NCBI GenBank assembly: GCA_963854835.1
Contig: OY978530.1
Coordinates: 40,714,251 to 40,778,250 of the forward strand
Length of the DNA: 64,000 bases
Reading direction: 5' to 3'
DNA from: Megamerina dolium
Lineage: Eukaryota > Arthropoda > Insecta > Diptera > Megamerinidae
The number at the start of each line of letters is the position of its first letter. Positions within the stretch are counted from its first letter, which is position 1. Made by a program: the position numbers and the translations under genes. The notes under the pieces are model-generated. The model saw nothing but the letters and a program-made list of their open reading frames with translations, searched no databases and was not told the origin of the DNA. Below are positions 34,513 through 46,055 of the stretch, piece by piece.

Positions 34513-34895
34513 GAAAAGTGAAGTGTGTGAATACTGCGATCCAGTATTAGTGTTTCAGATTAACAGTTGTAAAAGTAAATAAGTGAAAATAGGGAAAATA
34601 AATCCAGAGGAAGCTGGAACAACTAAGTGCTTTTATTGATTAGGCCAGTAGAGCTGGTAAGTATACTCCACCTCTTCAGGTGAGAAGCTCCAAGAGGATC
34701 ACTGAAAAGGTATTTTTTTAAATACCTTTTCAGTGATATATAACATTTTATTATATAAAAAAAAAATTCTTTTAATACTTTTTAAAATTTTTTTTTCGGA
34801 AAATAAGCCATATTAACCTATCAAAAATTTAACCCAGTATTAAAGGTCATGGAATTATCTTTCCAATGGTGTATTAAAGATATTCTTTAAACATT
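34513..34895. other. Unassigned region with an 18-bp perfect hairpin
   Basis: No coding pattern. Arms 34,698-34,715 and 34,720-34,737 are perfect inverted repeats (ATCACTGAAAAGGTATTT) around TTTT. The rest is AT-rich. It could be the end of an unrecognised element. Confidence 0.5.
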
Positions 34896-34899
34896 TTAA

Positions 34900-35794
34900 G
34901 GGGGTCTTCTACCTTGTTGGTTCAAAAAATTCGATTTTTTTTTTCAATTTTCCAACCCAGAAGGTGTTAGGAATATACCCTTAAAAGGATATAACTGAAA
35001 TCTTATTATTTCGAGTTTTTCCGAGCCGTCGAAGACAGTTACGCGTGCTCTTATCGCAGTGCTCTTCGCGACCACCTAAAAGCTGGCCCATCGCGTTTTT
35101 CTAAAGTTATCTAACGTTCTATCGAATACCTGATGTATCTGTATCTATGTAATCTCTGTTATGCATGATAAATTTTTCGGTCCATTCAGTTTGAAAGAAA
35201 ATTTAACGTCGGAAACATCCCGCTTGTTATATACATGAATATCTTTAAATGCGATTTCCCAAAAGTTGCGTTTTTGTAACTGGTTGACATGATATCTCGA
35301 AAACTAATTGATTGATTGATTGAAATTATATATCAAAATTTGTGAAAAACATGTGGCTATCGTCTGACAGATACTTTTTAGATTTTTTTTATTTAAACAA
35401 TTTTTACAGATGTTTTTAACCCCGAAAATATTAAAAAAAAAAAATTTTTTTTTAAAGTTGCCTGTTCTGCGAAATTTTCAAATTTTGAAAATGCCATCTG
35501 TCAAACGATAGCCAAGGTGATAAAAAAATTAAATCATTTTGGTTTTTTTGTTTCAGACGATTTTCATGAGCTAAATCGTGTCAACCATTTGTGTATGCAT
35601 TTTTTGCAAGGGACACTTCAAGGTCAAGTCACGGTTAAATCGAAGACAGTAAATTTTCAGTAAAATTAGTGTTAAATGTATTTAAATAAACAAGTTGAAT
35701 GCAACAAACCGCACCTCGATTGCGTTTTTAGTTTTCCTATAACTAATATTCAAAAAACAGTGTCAAAAATGAAGCCACAAGGTAGAAGACCCCC
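34900..35794. mobile_element. TTAA-flanked MITE with internal foldback
   Basis: Perfect 18-bp terminal repeats GGGGGTCTTCTACCTTGT at 34,900-34,917 and inverted at 35,777-35,794, with TTAA on both sides (34,896-34,899 and 35,795-35,798). Internal arms TGTGGCTATCGTCTGACAGA (about 35,353-35,372) and TCTGTCAAACGATAGCCAAG (about 35,497-35,516) are imperfect inverted repeats, so the inside folds too. No transposase is encoded. TTAA targets are used by piggyBac and Kolobok transposases (family knowledge); which one moved it is open. Confidence 0.85.
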
Positions 35795-35798
35795 TTAA

Positions 35799-36059
35799 TG
35801 TATTTTAATTTTTTTTCTATCTTCATATTTTGTCTACTGCAATTAGATGTATACGGAAAAAGTAGTGAGACAAAGGAGAATTATAGTGATAAATGTAAAT
35901 ACTGTAAAATAATGATGGTCAAGAAGCCAGCGTCGGTCCTATGAGATTTATTTTTTAGGCGCCCGACCGAAGACCGGCTATCAATAAAAAGTTTTATCCA
36001 AAAACACTGATGGTCCCGAAACACGGCGTCAGACCTATAAGAAAGACTTGCAGACGGCA
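35799..36059. other. Spacer, nothing recognised
   Basis: No coding pattern that I can assign; probably decayed gypsy sequence toward the right. Confidence 0.3.
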
Positions 36060-36626
36060 GACAACAATGTAGCCGTCAATGGTATTTGCTACAAAGGCGT
36101 GATTACTGAAAATTTGATCCCCTATTTCAGTTGTTGAGACACCAATTGGGCTGACATCCACTGTAATTGTTGTCTTGTACTTGAGGTCAAAATACGCTAA
36201 CCAAGTGATTTTCTTCCTTCCCTTAACTTATCTGTTGCACTTCTGTGTACATCGGCAAAATCAGACGCGCTTCCAGACTTTAGTAAATGGTATAAGTGTG
36301 CACAAGCAGAGGTCACGTCCGGAATAAATTTGCAGTAAAAATTATTTACTCCTAAAAATGCTGAAGCTCTTTTAAATTTGTTAGATACGGCATTTCATCG
36401 ATATCTTAACCTTATCTGGACATTAGCGCAACCAATTTTTATCAATTATATGACCCAGTCATTTGAGTTTCCCAGAAAAGAATGTTTTCTTTCCCGGTGC
36501 AAATTTCAGCCCTGCACATTATACTATCGCCAACACTTTGCCTAGCCTTTCCATATGAATTTCCTATTCGGTGTTGTAATGAAAATGCCATTTAAAAGGA
36601 CAACTACTGCATCTAACCCAATTAAT
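36060..36626 (-). pseudogene. Ty3/gypsy RT/RNase H fragment 2, downstream half
   Basis: The minus strand reads 'FLGVNNFYCKFIPDVTSACA' (about 36,340-36,290) and 'TITVDVSPIGVSTTEIG' (about 36,170-36,120), the RT connection and the start of gypsy RNase H. The RNase H 'DASPxG' motif has become 'DVSPIG'. Stops are present. The upstream half lies beyond the inserted LINE at 37,484. 36,420-36,626 aligns with 4,945-5,130 of fragment 1. Confidence 0.7.
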
Positions 36627-37470
36627 ATTTCTTTTCGCCTGCCTGATCACTACAGTGTATTTCAGGCAAAAGTCAAAGCTCTTCACCCTGCACTCACTTG
36701 AATCAAGCAGAACATTGTCTCCCATCGAGACACTTGTATTCTGAGTAATAGCCAAGTTGCCATTAAGGCCCTTAATTTTTTTCTCTTTAAATCGATGATC
36801 ACTCTAGACTGCTCCAGATCTTTTGATGAGATTTCCTAGCAGAATAATATCCTCCTGTGTTGGGTACCCGGACACAGTGGCATACGAGGAAACTGCAGAG
36901 CGGATGAGCTCGCTAGACAAGGTACAAACGAAGTTTTAACTGAAGAAAATCTCCACTTGGGGATCCCCATTGCCACAAGTAAACACAAATTGGATGTATT
37001 CACATCTAACTCCTTCCAAAAAAGATGAACAGATTTACCCATCTGTAGGACTGCAAAAGTGCTGTGGCCCACACCCAGTAAAAAACGCTCGCGTAAACTC
37101 ACTGACCTTAACAGAAAGGATATCTCGACCTATGTTGGAGTGGTTACCGGCCACTGCCTCATAGGACCTCACACAGCGAGAAAGGGTTTAGGCCATCTTG
37201 TGCATGACTACTGCAGAAGCTGAGGAGGAACCCGAGACCGTCTCAGATCTGCCCTGCTTTGTGCAAAAGTCGCAAAAAATTCCTGGGATATTACCAGTTG
37301 AATAACTTAGCCCCCTTATCAGTGGTTGATATTAGCAACCTTCTAAATTTCGTCAAAAGTTCTGGTTGGTTCGACGTAGTAGAGTAGAAATATTCGCGAG
37401 GTACTACAATAGACTTTTCTCTGGCCTACGTGTGCCCTATTTTTAAGAGGGCGGCCACTCTAACCTATCC
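36627..37470 (+). mobile_element. 5'-truncated LINE with RNase H and C-terminal knuckle
   Basis: It starts inside RNase H ('PDHYSVFQAKVKALHPAL') and continues with 'NILLCWVPGHSGIRGNCRAD' and 'DELARQG' (final Asp). A 'VGVVTGHCLIGPHTARKGLG' stretch and a decayed Cys/His knuckle follow, and the 3' end is GGCGGCCACTCTAACCTATC. The 13-bp repeat TAACCCAATTAAT (36,614-36,626 and 37,471-37,483) is the TSD. Gypsy fragment 1 at about 5,118-5,135 shows the uninterrupted site. The clade is uncertain (RNase H-bearing LINE group). Stops make it dead. Confidence 0.85.
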
Positions 37471-37483
37471 TAACCCAATTAAT

Positions 37484-37900
37484 AACTTGTCCATTACCTT
37501 CTGAAATATGGCTGGTGCGTATGCCACACCTTAAACCAATCGGTTATATTGGAAAAGACCTTTCCACGTCGAAATTGTTTACGGTCCTATCATCTATCAT
37601 CAAGTTGAATCTGCTGGTCCGCCATTGACATATCTGATTTACTGAACTTAACTTACTTTTACGAAAATATCCTCAATTCTCGGTAAAGGATACTTTTGTA
37701 CTACCAAGTTAGGCTTTGCGGTGACCTTACAGTCACCACAGATACACACTTCATCATTATTTTTGAGTACTGGCACAATTGGCGTGGCCCAATCGGTATA
37801 TTCTACATTCTTAAGTACCTTAATTTTCACCAAATTTTCGACCAACCTAATCCAGCATTAAATAATGTCTTAAATGTTTGCAAACTTATTTTTTTGTCAA
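37484..37900 (-). pseudogene. Ty3/gypsy RT fragment 2, upstream half
   Basis: The minus strand at 37,845-37,648 reads 'VEYTDWATPIVPVLKNNDEV' then 'CICGDCKVTAKPNLV' and 'QKYPLPRIEDIFVKV', the start of gypsy RT (fingers). It goes on in a shifted frame through a 'GVASAP'-like region to 37,484, where the LINE cuts it. Identity with fragment 1 at 5,150-5,287 is high. Family members use this RT to copy tRNA-primed RNA; no LTR or gag is seen here. Confidence 0.78.
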
Positions 37901-37929
37901 TATCAAAATGATTAATTTTGGCAATCCCA

Positions 37930-40690
37930 GCAATCCCAATCCCAGCTAACATTTTTCACAAAAATTGCGTTCCAATAAGAGTGGCCGTTAGCCAATAGGT
38001 ACGCAGAGGGATTTACATGTAACACATTAGTGTACATGCCGTAATTGTGTACACTACGGTAGTGCGACTACATCCTCTCCGTGGGAGCGGCTAGAACAGA
38101 CTCTAGCTTAGAATCGTCTATGCTTGACTACTGGCTAATGGTAAGCGGGCGGAGAGATGCAAACTCTCTAAAAAATACCCCAAATCCAAGATGAAACAAC
38201 ATATGCCGATGGATGCATGGCCGCGGGGGTGAACGGTTCCTAATATGTGAACTGAGAATACCTGCCCCCCATCTGTTTTAAGCTAGGATACCTTGGCAAT
38301 CTGGCTCTACCAAGGGTGACTTCTACTTCGAGACTACTCGTGAGAACAATTTATAGAAACCAATAACAATAATAATAAAAACGAACTCGATGGGACACCG
38401 GTTCCATTCGTAACAAACCTCGCTTACATGGCTGATAAAAACACAGCCAGTCTCGCACTCACTGGGGTGCCGGATACCACTTCGCAGATCACGGCTGCTG
38501 AGCCCATTCTGAGAAACCCCGAGCAGCCCATCACCAAACCTTCAACGGATCACGGTGAAATCACTGGCTCTTCGGGATAAACTCCAAGGGTAAGAGTGGC
38601 AGATATGTCGGAGAATTCAAGTTCGTCTGACTCTGAAGCCACTGTGGCCATACAGGCAATCCCAGAAAACATCCTTTTCCAAACGTCCGGCTTGACGGAC
38701 GTGGGAATTGTTAAACTCCCCTCCACTCTACTAATGATCCTTATCGGATCATCAGTACATACGTCTCAATAGCAGAGGACAGGTGGAGCCAATTTCTTTG
38801 CAAAACCCAACCAGAAAAACAGATTGGAATCTCTTCAATGCTTCTACTTACAGGACTGAAACGAATGGTTCCATGGTGGAACGAGCAAAGCAACGACTAA
38901 AGAAAGGAAGTCAGAAAGCTATTAAACAGGGGGAAAAAAATGGTCTTTGGACAGAATATAGGTTTATTCTTACTGAATATAACATTCTGATTGGAGTTAC
39001 ACGCTCGTCCCCAGGCGGCACGAATTCACAAAGTATTGTCGGAACGGATCTTTCATACAGAATTGCAAAGAAACCCTGGAATATTTATTGCAGGTACATT
39101 TTCCAGGATCTGTAATAAAATCCAATACTCTACCTACTTCCTATCTTACAACTGACCATCGGAATTCTAGTAGATGGGCAAACAGTCTATCCAGCGAAAT
39201 ATTCGACAAAGTCAAATGGACAGTGTCGTCCCTTATACCTACAAGGCTTTAGAGGGTGATGGGATATTCCCAGCTATCCTTCAAAACGCTTTGGATGAAA
39301 CGCTGGAACATTGAATTATTGTCTCTTCGAACCAGTTACAAATTTGGGTATGTTCCGAGCGTGTGGAGAAAAGTAAACGCGATTTTTATCCCCAAGCAAG
39401 GAAATAGACCAACAGAACTCCCGAAATCGTTTCGGTCTATCAGTTTAACTTCTTATTCTGAAAACAATGGAACGACTAATAGATCTTCACATCAAGCAGA
39501 GGCTTGAAACTTCCATCCCCCTATACAGGAATCAATTCGCCTACACAAAAGACAATTCAACCAAATTTGCTTTACATTATCTCGTATCCAAAATCGAAAA
39601 ATCCCTTGAGTTAAAAGAACTTGCTCTCTGTGCGTTTCTAGACATAGAAGGTGCTTTCGATAATACTGGATATGAGTTTATCACTAGGGCTTTGGCACGT
39701 AAAGGTATAGATAAATACTCAGTGACTTGGGTAAAAGCTATACTGGAAAACCCAGATATTTCAGCTAATTTAGACAATACCAAAGTAAACGTCAGAGCTG
39801 TTAAAGGCTGTCCCCAGGGGAGCGTTCTTACCACGCTACTATGGTATCTCGTAATAGACGACCTCTTACTCAAATTCTCTTCAACCAGTTTTGATGTGAT
39901 CGGCTATGCAAACGACCTTGATATCTTTATTATAGGTAAAAGTATTAGTACGATATCAGATCGTATGACGTATGCTCTTCAAATTACGATGGTGCGCCAC
40001 AGAAGGCCTCCCTTTAAATCCACAGAAAGCTGTTGTTGTTCCTTTTACAAGGAAGTACAAACCCGGTTGTGACTTAGCGCGCCTCCAAAATACAACACTC
40101 GTATTCCCCAATGAGGTAAAATATTTATGCATCATCCTGGACAGAAGACTGAATTGGAATTTCCCCCTAAGCTACACGCTAAATAAGGCAACTAAAGTTA
40201 TGTGGACTTTTAAACGATTTTTTTGGCAAAACATGGGGTCTATCACCAATTGTTACTTACGCTGCCGTGGTACGGTGGCCAAAAGTTACCAAAATATCAG
40301 CAATCCGTGAATGTAATAAATTTCAAAGACTAACGTGTCTATCTTTATCCCAATCTACGCCTAGTAACCGGCTATCTCTCAGACCATAACTGGTTAAAGT
40401 ACCACCTCCACAAAATGGTATTATCCTCTGATACGGAGTGTAGACTCTGTTTGGAGGAGAATGAAACATCGATCCACATCTTTTGCGAATGCCTACCCTA
40501 AGCCAGGCTTCGCCTCAAACAATTTTAGCTAAGTTTCCCAACACCAGCTTCAATCATCAAAAGTTCGACAACATCATTTCTACCTTTCATTAAATAGGTA
40601 GAGGAGATTCTAGTGTCGTAGATGGGCTTGGGTGCAAAAGACCTCGTATGGTCGCAGTGCCCGTAACACTTGTGGTATCAGCCGTATCCT
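37930..40690 (+). mobile_element. LOA/I-group LINE 3, decayed
   Basis: A second LINE lineage related to the LOA-like copies. 37.93-38.77 kb is a 5' region with an ORF1-like disordered stretch ('MADKNTASLALTGVPDTTSQ'). 38.78-39.12 is the linker between EN and RT. RT follows, then a C-terminal knuckle near 40,435-40,500. RNase H and most of the endonuclease are deleted. Exact ends and TSD were not found. Group membership is judged from the RT wording 'DIEGAFDN' and 'GCPQGSVL'. Confidence 0.6.
39256..40310 (+). pseudogene. LINE 3 reverse transcriptase, broken
   Basis: Open pieces: 39,256-39,507 with 'GYVPSVWRKVNAIFIPKQGN'; 39,467-40,072 with 'LCAFLDIEGAFDNTGYEFI' (motif A), 'AVKGCPQGSVLTTLLWYLVI' and 'VIGYANDLDIFI', where the catalytic YADD is YAND so one catalytic Asp is lost; and 39,972-40,310 with 'EVKYLCIILDRRLNWNFPLS'. 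Past 40,310 a knuckle 'CRLCLEENETSIHIFCEC' is readable at about 40,440-40,493. Frame breaks and the active-site change make it dead. Confidence 0.8.
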
Positions 40691-41117
40691 CTAACAGACT
40701 TCAGTTTAGTTTCGCGTGATCAACTTGATGGACAAAGAGTTTGTTCTTTCTCCAACGTCTCGCTCTCCTTTGATTGATTGAAGGATGGACTTTAGTTTTT
40801 AATGATTAAAACTGGTATGTAGCAACATCTCGCTTTGTATCTCAGTTGCAAATCAAAAATTCCAACAGGAAACATTTTTTCGCCAGTATACGGGTTTAGC
40901 ACAATATTTATTTAATTAATATGTGTTTCTTTAAAGAATATTTTGAAAGTACTAAGCGACCCTACTCTACATGTTGATATGTGGTATTAATTACGATCGC
41001 AAAATTTGAAATTTTACCTTTAGCCATGCCTTATACCGAAAAACAATTTATGGTTTTATATATTTACAAAAATAGGCTCTATACGAAAAACATTTGTTTG
41101 TTTGTTTTCCTTTCTCT
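40691..41117. other. Spacer, nothing recognised
   Basis: AT-rich, no TIR, SINE or coding similarity seen. Confidence 0.3.
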
Positions 41118-42772
41118 CTACAAGGAAGGTGCCTCTATCCAACTGGTTGATGTCCTCGAAAAACACAAGGCTGACATTACCGCTCGCCAGGAAATGCGAT
41201 GGATGGAACAGGGTTGCAGTAAAAGAGTATCCTGTGATATATATTACAATTACCATGCGGAGAGGCACAAATTCGGATGTGGATTTATTATCAGTAAGAG
41301 ACTACTACATCATGTCTCACGGTTCACACCTGTGAACTAACGACTTGCAACAAACCGCATAAAGACAAAATTTTTCAACATCATCCTAATATGTGCCGAC
41401 GGTTGAGAAGGACGTTGAAACAAAGAGAGCTTGTTTCAACGTTTATGACCGCTGCCCCAGCCACGACATCAAAAACGTGCTTGGCGATTTCAATGCCAGG
41501 ATGGGCAAGGAAGGTACCTTTGGTCCAACATGCGGAAAATTTAGCCTCCACCAGAATACCTCCGATAACGGAATGAGGCTGATCGGCTTCGCTGCAGCAC
41601 GAAACATGGTAATTAGCGGTACCAGATTTCAACATTTCGACATCTATAACGCGAAGACGCTGTGTTCAGATAAACGTACGAAGAAAAAAATTGATCAACG
41701 TGATGATCGACGGAAGGCATGCTTTCAGTGTGATGGACGTTATAACGATCCGTGGTGCCAACATCGACTCGGATCACTACCTTCTTGCAGCTACGGTGCA
41801 AACACGTTTATGTCTCGCAAAGAACAAACGAGGTCCCACACAGAGAAAGATTGACGTCAATAAGCTGCAATCACAAGAGACAGCAAATGCTTTTACCACT
41901 CGACTATCGGATCTGCTTATGCAGAACACTCCCCCTCTTAATGATACATGCGCACAGTGGATACACATATCCCACTCCATGACTAAACCATGTTTAAACC
42001 CCGGATCCTCTTCCTCTCGTGACAATAATGGGAATCAGGTTACAGATGTCCAGAGTGTACTGAGCTTATGGATGGAACACTTTTTCACGTTACTGAATGG
42101 CGACGCCTCGAACATTCCAGTGTAGGAGATCTCCTGAACTCAACAATTACGGATGATGATATAAATGTTCCGCCACCCGACCATGACGAGGTTAAAACAG
42201 CCATAATGAGGCTGAAGAACAACAAAGCAGCAGGTGTAGATGGCCTGCCTGCCGAGTTGTTTAAGACCGGCGGCGATGAGCTGCAAAACCTGCGTGCACC
42301 AGCTCATAAGCAGAACATGGTGAAATGAAAGCATGCCCGATTATTGGAGCCTCAGTGTTGTCTGTCCCGTACATAAGAAAGGACACCCCACAATTTGCGC
42401 CAACTACCGTGGAATAACAGATTGGCATTGCAGAATGACATTGTATAACTCCCGTTGTGCAATGAAAATTGGGAAGGACCTCTCAACGCCGTTTAATACC
42501 GAACAGGATTTCAGACAAGGTGACTCATTATCGTGCGACTTCTTCAATCTTATTGAGGAGAATTAATACAAGCTCCTGATCTACGACATAATAGCACTAT
42601 CTTCAACAAAACGCGTCATGCTGTTGGCGTACACCGATGATAAGGACATAATCGGCATGAACACACGAGCAGTTAGTGCAGCATTCTCAGTGTTGAAAAG
42701 AGAGTCGCATCTAGTGGGTCTCACGGTGAACGAATGAACGAAGGCCTGACGAAGTACCTACTATCAATAAAC
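41118..42772 (+). mobile_element. RTE-type LINE copy D, broken
   Basis: Truncated at the 5' end within the endonuclease ('KEGASIQLVDVLEKHKADIT') and at the 3' end by a (TA)n tract, so it lacks the 5' UTR and TAAG tail. It keeps 'NVLGDFNARMGKEGTFGPT' and 'SSSRDNNGNQVTDVQSVLSL', 'LKNNKAAGVDGLPAELFKTG' and part of the late RT ('EQDFRQGDSLSCDFFNL'). Two segments present in copy C are absent: about 290 bp after 41,985, and about 290 bp after 42,425. Frameshifts are frequent. It is older and more diverged than copies B and C. Confidence 0.82.
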
Positions 42773-42785
42773 ATATATGTATATA

Positions 42786-42792
42786 CACACAC

Positions 42793-42860
<68 letters not shown>
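42786..42860. repeat. (TA)n microsatellite
   Basis: TA tract preceded by a CACACACGTATA transition, separating RTE copy D from the next LINE piece. Confidence 0.95.
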
Positions 42861-42862
<2 letters not shown>

Positions 42863-42879
42863 CGAAAAGCTAACTCCCT

Positions 42880-43797
42880 CTTGAACGAAGGGCATCATCG
42901 TTAAACTTCGTTAAAAGGGTGATCTGCGCGACTGTGGCAACTGGAGAGGAATAACCTTGCATCTACAAAATTCTGGCATCACTTATACAGAATAGACTCC
43001 AGTGCGTTGAGAATGCTTTAAGGGACGAACAGGCTGGATTTCGCCCGAAACGTAGCTGCGTTGACCAGGCTAACACACTTCGTATCATCGTCGAGCAATC
43101 GATTGAATGGCGCTCCCCACTATACATGCTGTTCGTCGACTTCAAGAAGGCATTCGACACACTTAAGCGTAATTCCATCTGGATGGCTTTGAGTAAAAAA
43201 GGTGTCCCCCTAAAGCTGATTCGCCTCATAATGGCGTTTTACGAGAACTCTGAGTTGGCGGTTCTACACAATGGTAACATCAGTGATTCATTCACGACCA
43301 ACGCTGGAGTGCGGCAGGGCTGCCCTCTCTTCCCGCTTCTCTTCGCCATTGTGCTGGATGACGTCATGAGCAGCCTCACTCAGCACAAGAGAACTGGCAT
43401 TGTGTGGAATCTCGCGCGGCAGCTTGAGGACTTGGACTTTGTCGATGGCATTTGTCTCCTCTCGCACAAATTCTCCGATATGCAAGCGAAGGCGAACAGT
43501 TTAGTCGCGCTGGCACGCACTGTCGGATTAGAGATAAATATTGCGAAGACCAAAGCTATGAGAATCAATCATTCCAATAGAAGCCATATAATGATTGACG
43601 GCTGTGCGATTGAGTTCGTCGAAAGTCAGATAGCATCACGCGAATGTCGCTTGAGTGGAACCCGCAGGGGAGCAGAGGCCGCGGACGACCAAGAAACACC
43701 TGGAGACGATCAATACTGGGTGGGCTAGCTGCTGCGGGCATCACATGGGAAGGCGCAGCCTTGTGGAGGCCCTATGGTCCAATTAGGAGTTTAAAGG
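42880..43797 (+). pseudogene. RTE-related LINE reverse transcriptase fragment (another family)
   Basis: Readable from 'LRDCGNWRGIT' (about 42,920) and, open from about 43,000, 'LRDEQAGFRPKRSCVDQANT', 'MLFVDFKKAFDTLKRNSIWM' (motif A) and 'GVRQGCPLFPLLFAIVLDDV'. Then 'LEDLDFVDGICLLSH' stands where FADD is expected, so the second catalytic Asp is Gly. The C-terminus 'WNPQGSRGRGRPRNTWRRS' follows after a deletion, ending near 43,790. Wording suggests the RTE-X-like group; this is distinct from the TAAG-tailed RTE. No 5' part is present. Confidence 0.75.
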
Positions 43798-43799
43798 AG

Positions 43800-43831
<32 letters not shown>

Positions 43832-43854
43832 CATACATATATGTATATATATAC

Positions 43855-43937
<83 letters not shown>
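43800..43937. repeat. A-run and (TA)n microsatellite joined to a SINE fragment
   Basis: A-run (43,800-43,815), then TA repeats with ATACATACATATATG interruptions, then pure TA from 43,857 up to the first SINE base at 43,938. Confidence 0.95.
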
Positions 43938-43939
<2 letters not shown>

Positions 43940-44044
43940 CTTCTAATACTGTCCAAATTTAAGACGCACAACAGTAATGGAGGAGAAGCTCGGCCAATGA
44001 GCCCTTTGGGGCTTTAAGTGCCACATATTTATTTATTTATTTTT
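43938..44044 (+). mobile_element. tRNA-derived SINE, 3' part only
   Basis: It matches the last ~105 bp of the SINE: CCCTTCTAATACTGTCC, GAGGAGAAGCTCGGCC, GAGCCCTTTGGGGCTTTAAG and the tail CACATATTTATTTATTTATTT. The 5' two thirds are replaced by (TA)n. Confidence 0.85.
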
Positions 44045-44329
44045 ATATATATATACCACCCAAAATAGTATGTACACACCACAATTGCTGATAACCACCA
44101 CCGGAAAAAAGTAGTTTTTGTTCCAGAACATTCTCACGAAATGTCACTACATTCTCGCGCATGAGGTCAATTCATTTCAATTCTTTTCAATTTGACTCAT
44201 TCGAGCGAAAACACAAGAAAACGTCAGTCGATTGGTATATTAGGATCGCAAAGTAATAGCAACTAATCAATCAATAAACTGTAATATTTTATTAATGTTA
44301 TTAACATGCCATTCAGTAAATCTGTAGGA
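44045..44329. other. Spacer, nothing recognised
   Basis: No coding pattern or repeat assigned. Confidence 0.3.
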
Positions 44330-45420
44330 AAAGTATAAAAAAAAACAAAATTTTCACAAAATTCGATTTTATTATTCAACGTAGTTGCCTTCGAGGGCGA
44401 TACAATGAGTATAGCGATTTTCCAACTTTTCGATACCACTTTTATAGTACGATTTCAATTTTTCGTCAGAGTAGGCCTCTGTTTCAGCAATTACTGCCTC
44501 ATTGGACTTAAATTTCTTTCAAGAAAGAATTCTCTTGAGATCTAAAAACAGGAAAAAGTCGCTGGGGCTAAACCAGGAGAAGCAATTTGAAGCCCAATTC
44601 ACTCAATTTTGCCATCGTTTTCATCGATTTGTGACACGGTGAATTGTCTTTGTGAAGCAACACTTCTTCTTTTGCAAATGTGGCCGTTTCTTTGCGATTT
44701 CAGCCTTCAATCGGTCCAAAAGTTCACAGTAATAGTTAAATAAATCACTTTGTTTTTATTTTTAATTTTAATTAAATGTTTAATATATGGGTTTATTTGT
44801 ATAATGTTTAAATGCTATTTGTAATGTTTGAAAAAGACGTTTGTTGTTATATGTTTAAATGCACGTCGTTTATATTATGTAATACACGTAATTTAGTGTT
44901 TTGTTAAATATTATTTTCAATATTAATTTTTAAAGCACGCATATCAGCAAATAGTTCCCACGCCGCCATCTCGAAGAATAGATAACGAATTATACGAAGA
45001 GAATTATCACACAGAATGATGAGACAGATCAAGCAATAATAAATACGACGCGTGCCACCTATTGGCTGTTTAAGTATAGGGTGATTCCTCCTTTTATGTT
45101 TCTGGAATAACAGCCTCAATTAGGCGTCCACTGTGTTCTTCATCGTTTGTGCTGGTACGACCACGTTTAAATTCAGCAGTCAATTTTCTACCATTTATCT
45201 CGATGGAGGAGAGTCCGGATAATATTTATCAAGCCATTGTTTAGTTTCCACTGTTTTTTTTTATAAAAAAGCATTGCTTTATTAAAACACGAAATACACT
45301 TTTATAAATTTTTTTTATTAAATTTTTTTCAGATTGTTCTCAATTTTATACACGTGTCGTTTGAAGGTTAGTAACGACATCTATGTGTCATCCTACACAG
45401 TTATTGAGTGGCCTCTTATT
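44330..45420 (-). pseudogene. mariner transposase relic with a central replacement
   Basis: The minus strand at about 45,270-45,085 reads 'KQWLDKYYPDSPPS' then, in broken frames, 'LLNLNVV' and 'EEHSGR'-like residues: the N-terminal helix-turn-helix region. At 44,745-44,340 it reads 'LLDRLKAEIAKKRPHLQKKK' (before the second catalytic Asp), remnants of the SDFFLF box, and 'SGIEKLENRYTHCIALEGNY', the mariner C-terminus. The middle (44,750-45,085), which should hold the first catalytic Asp, is unrelated AT-rich DNA. The two halves have the right order and orientation for one element of about 1.1 kb. Confidence 0.75.
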
Positions 45421-45437
45421 AGAATAATATAATCATT

Positions 45438-45449
<12 letters not shown>

Positions 45450-45504
<55 letters not shown>
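45450..45504. repeat. A-run plus (TA)n microsatellite
   Basis: An A-run (45,438-45,453) passes into about 52 bp of TA. Confidence 0.95.
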
Positions 45505-45511
<7 letters not shown>

Positions 45512-46055
45512 ATGCAAAACGAAATTAATATAATTAATATAATTCATGATTGATGTGAAAATATATTTAAATCGAATTAGAATTATTTATACATAATATA
45601 TATTTAAATCGAATTAGAATTTAGTATGATCAGTATAAAAAGAAAATAAATATGTGACAATAAAGCCAACAAACATATAAATACTGGAATAACAAAAATA
45701 TAATTACGCTCTGCATTGTCGTGAAATCATAATACCGGCAAATTGTAGCAAAACAAAAAAAAGAAAAGAAAGAACCGGCAAGAACAGCAAAAGTAACAAA
45801 ATAATATTATGGATTCGTATTTTACCATTGAATACCTACTAAAAAGTGCAAATATGGCAAATATGATAAATAACACATAAATAAATAAATAATAAACAAC
45901 CTACATCCATTCCAACAAGAACAACAAATTAGAATATCATAACGAGCATTATAACGTAACAAACAAAATGACCTTACAGTCGGCTGGGCCGACCAAATTA
46001 TGCCCTGCTTATGTATATATATATAAAAAGTTTGCTCCAATTCCATCTTTTTATT
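45505..46055. other. AT-rich spacer
   Basis: Contains a short direct repeat ATATATTTAAATCGAATTAG at about 45,560 and 45,597. No gene seen. Confidence 0.4.

Noticed and set aside
42773..42860. CRISPR-like or tandem gene array
   Set aside because: It is simple dinucleotide repeat without spacers, and the sequence is eukaryotic.
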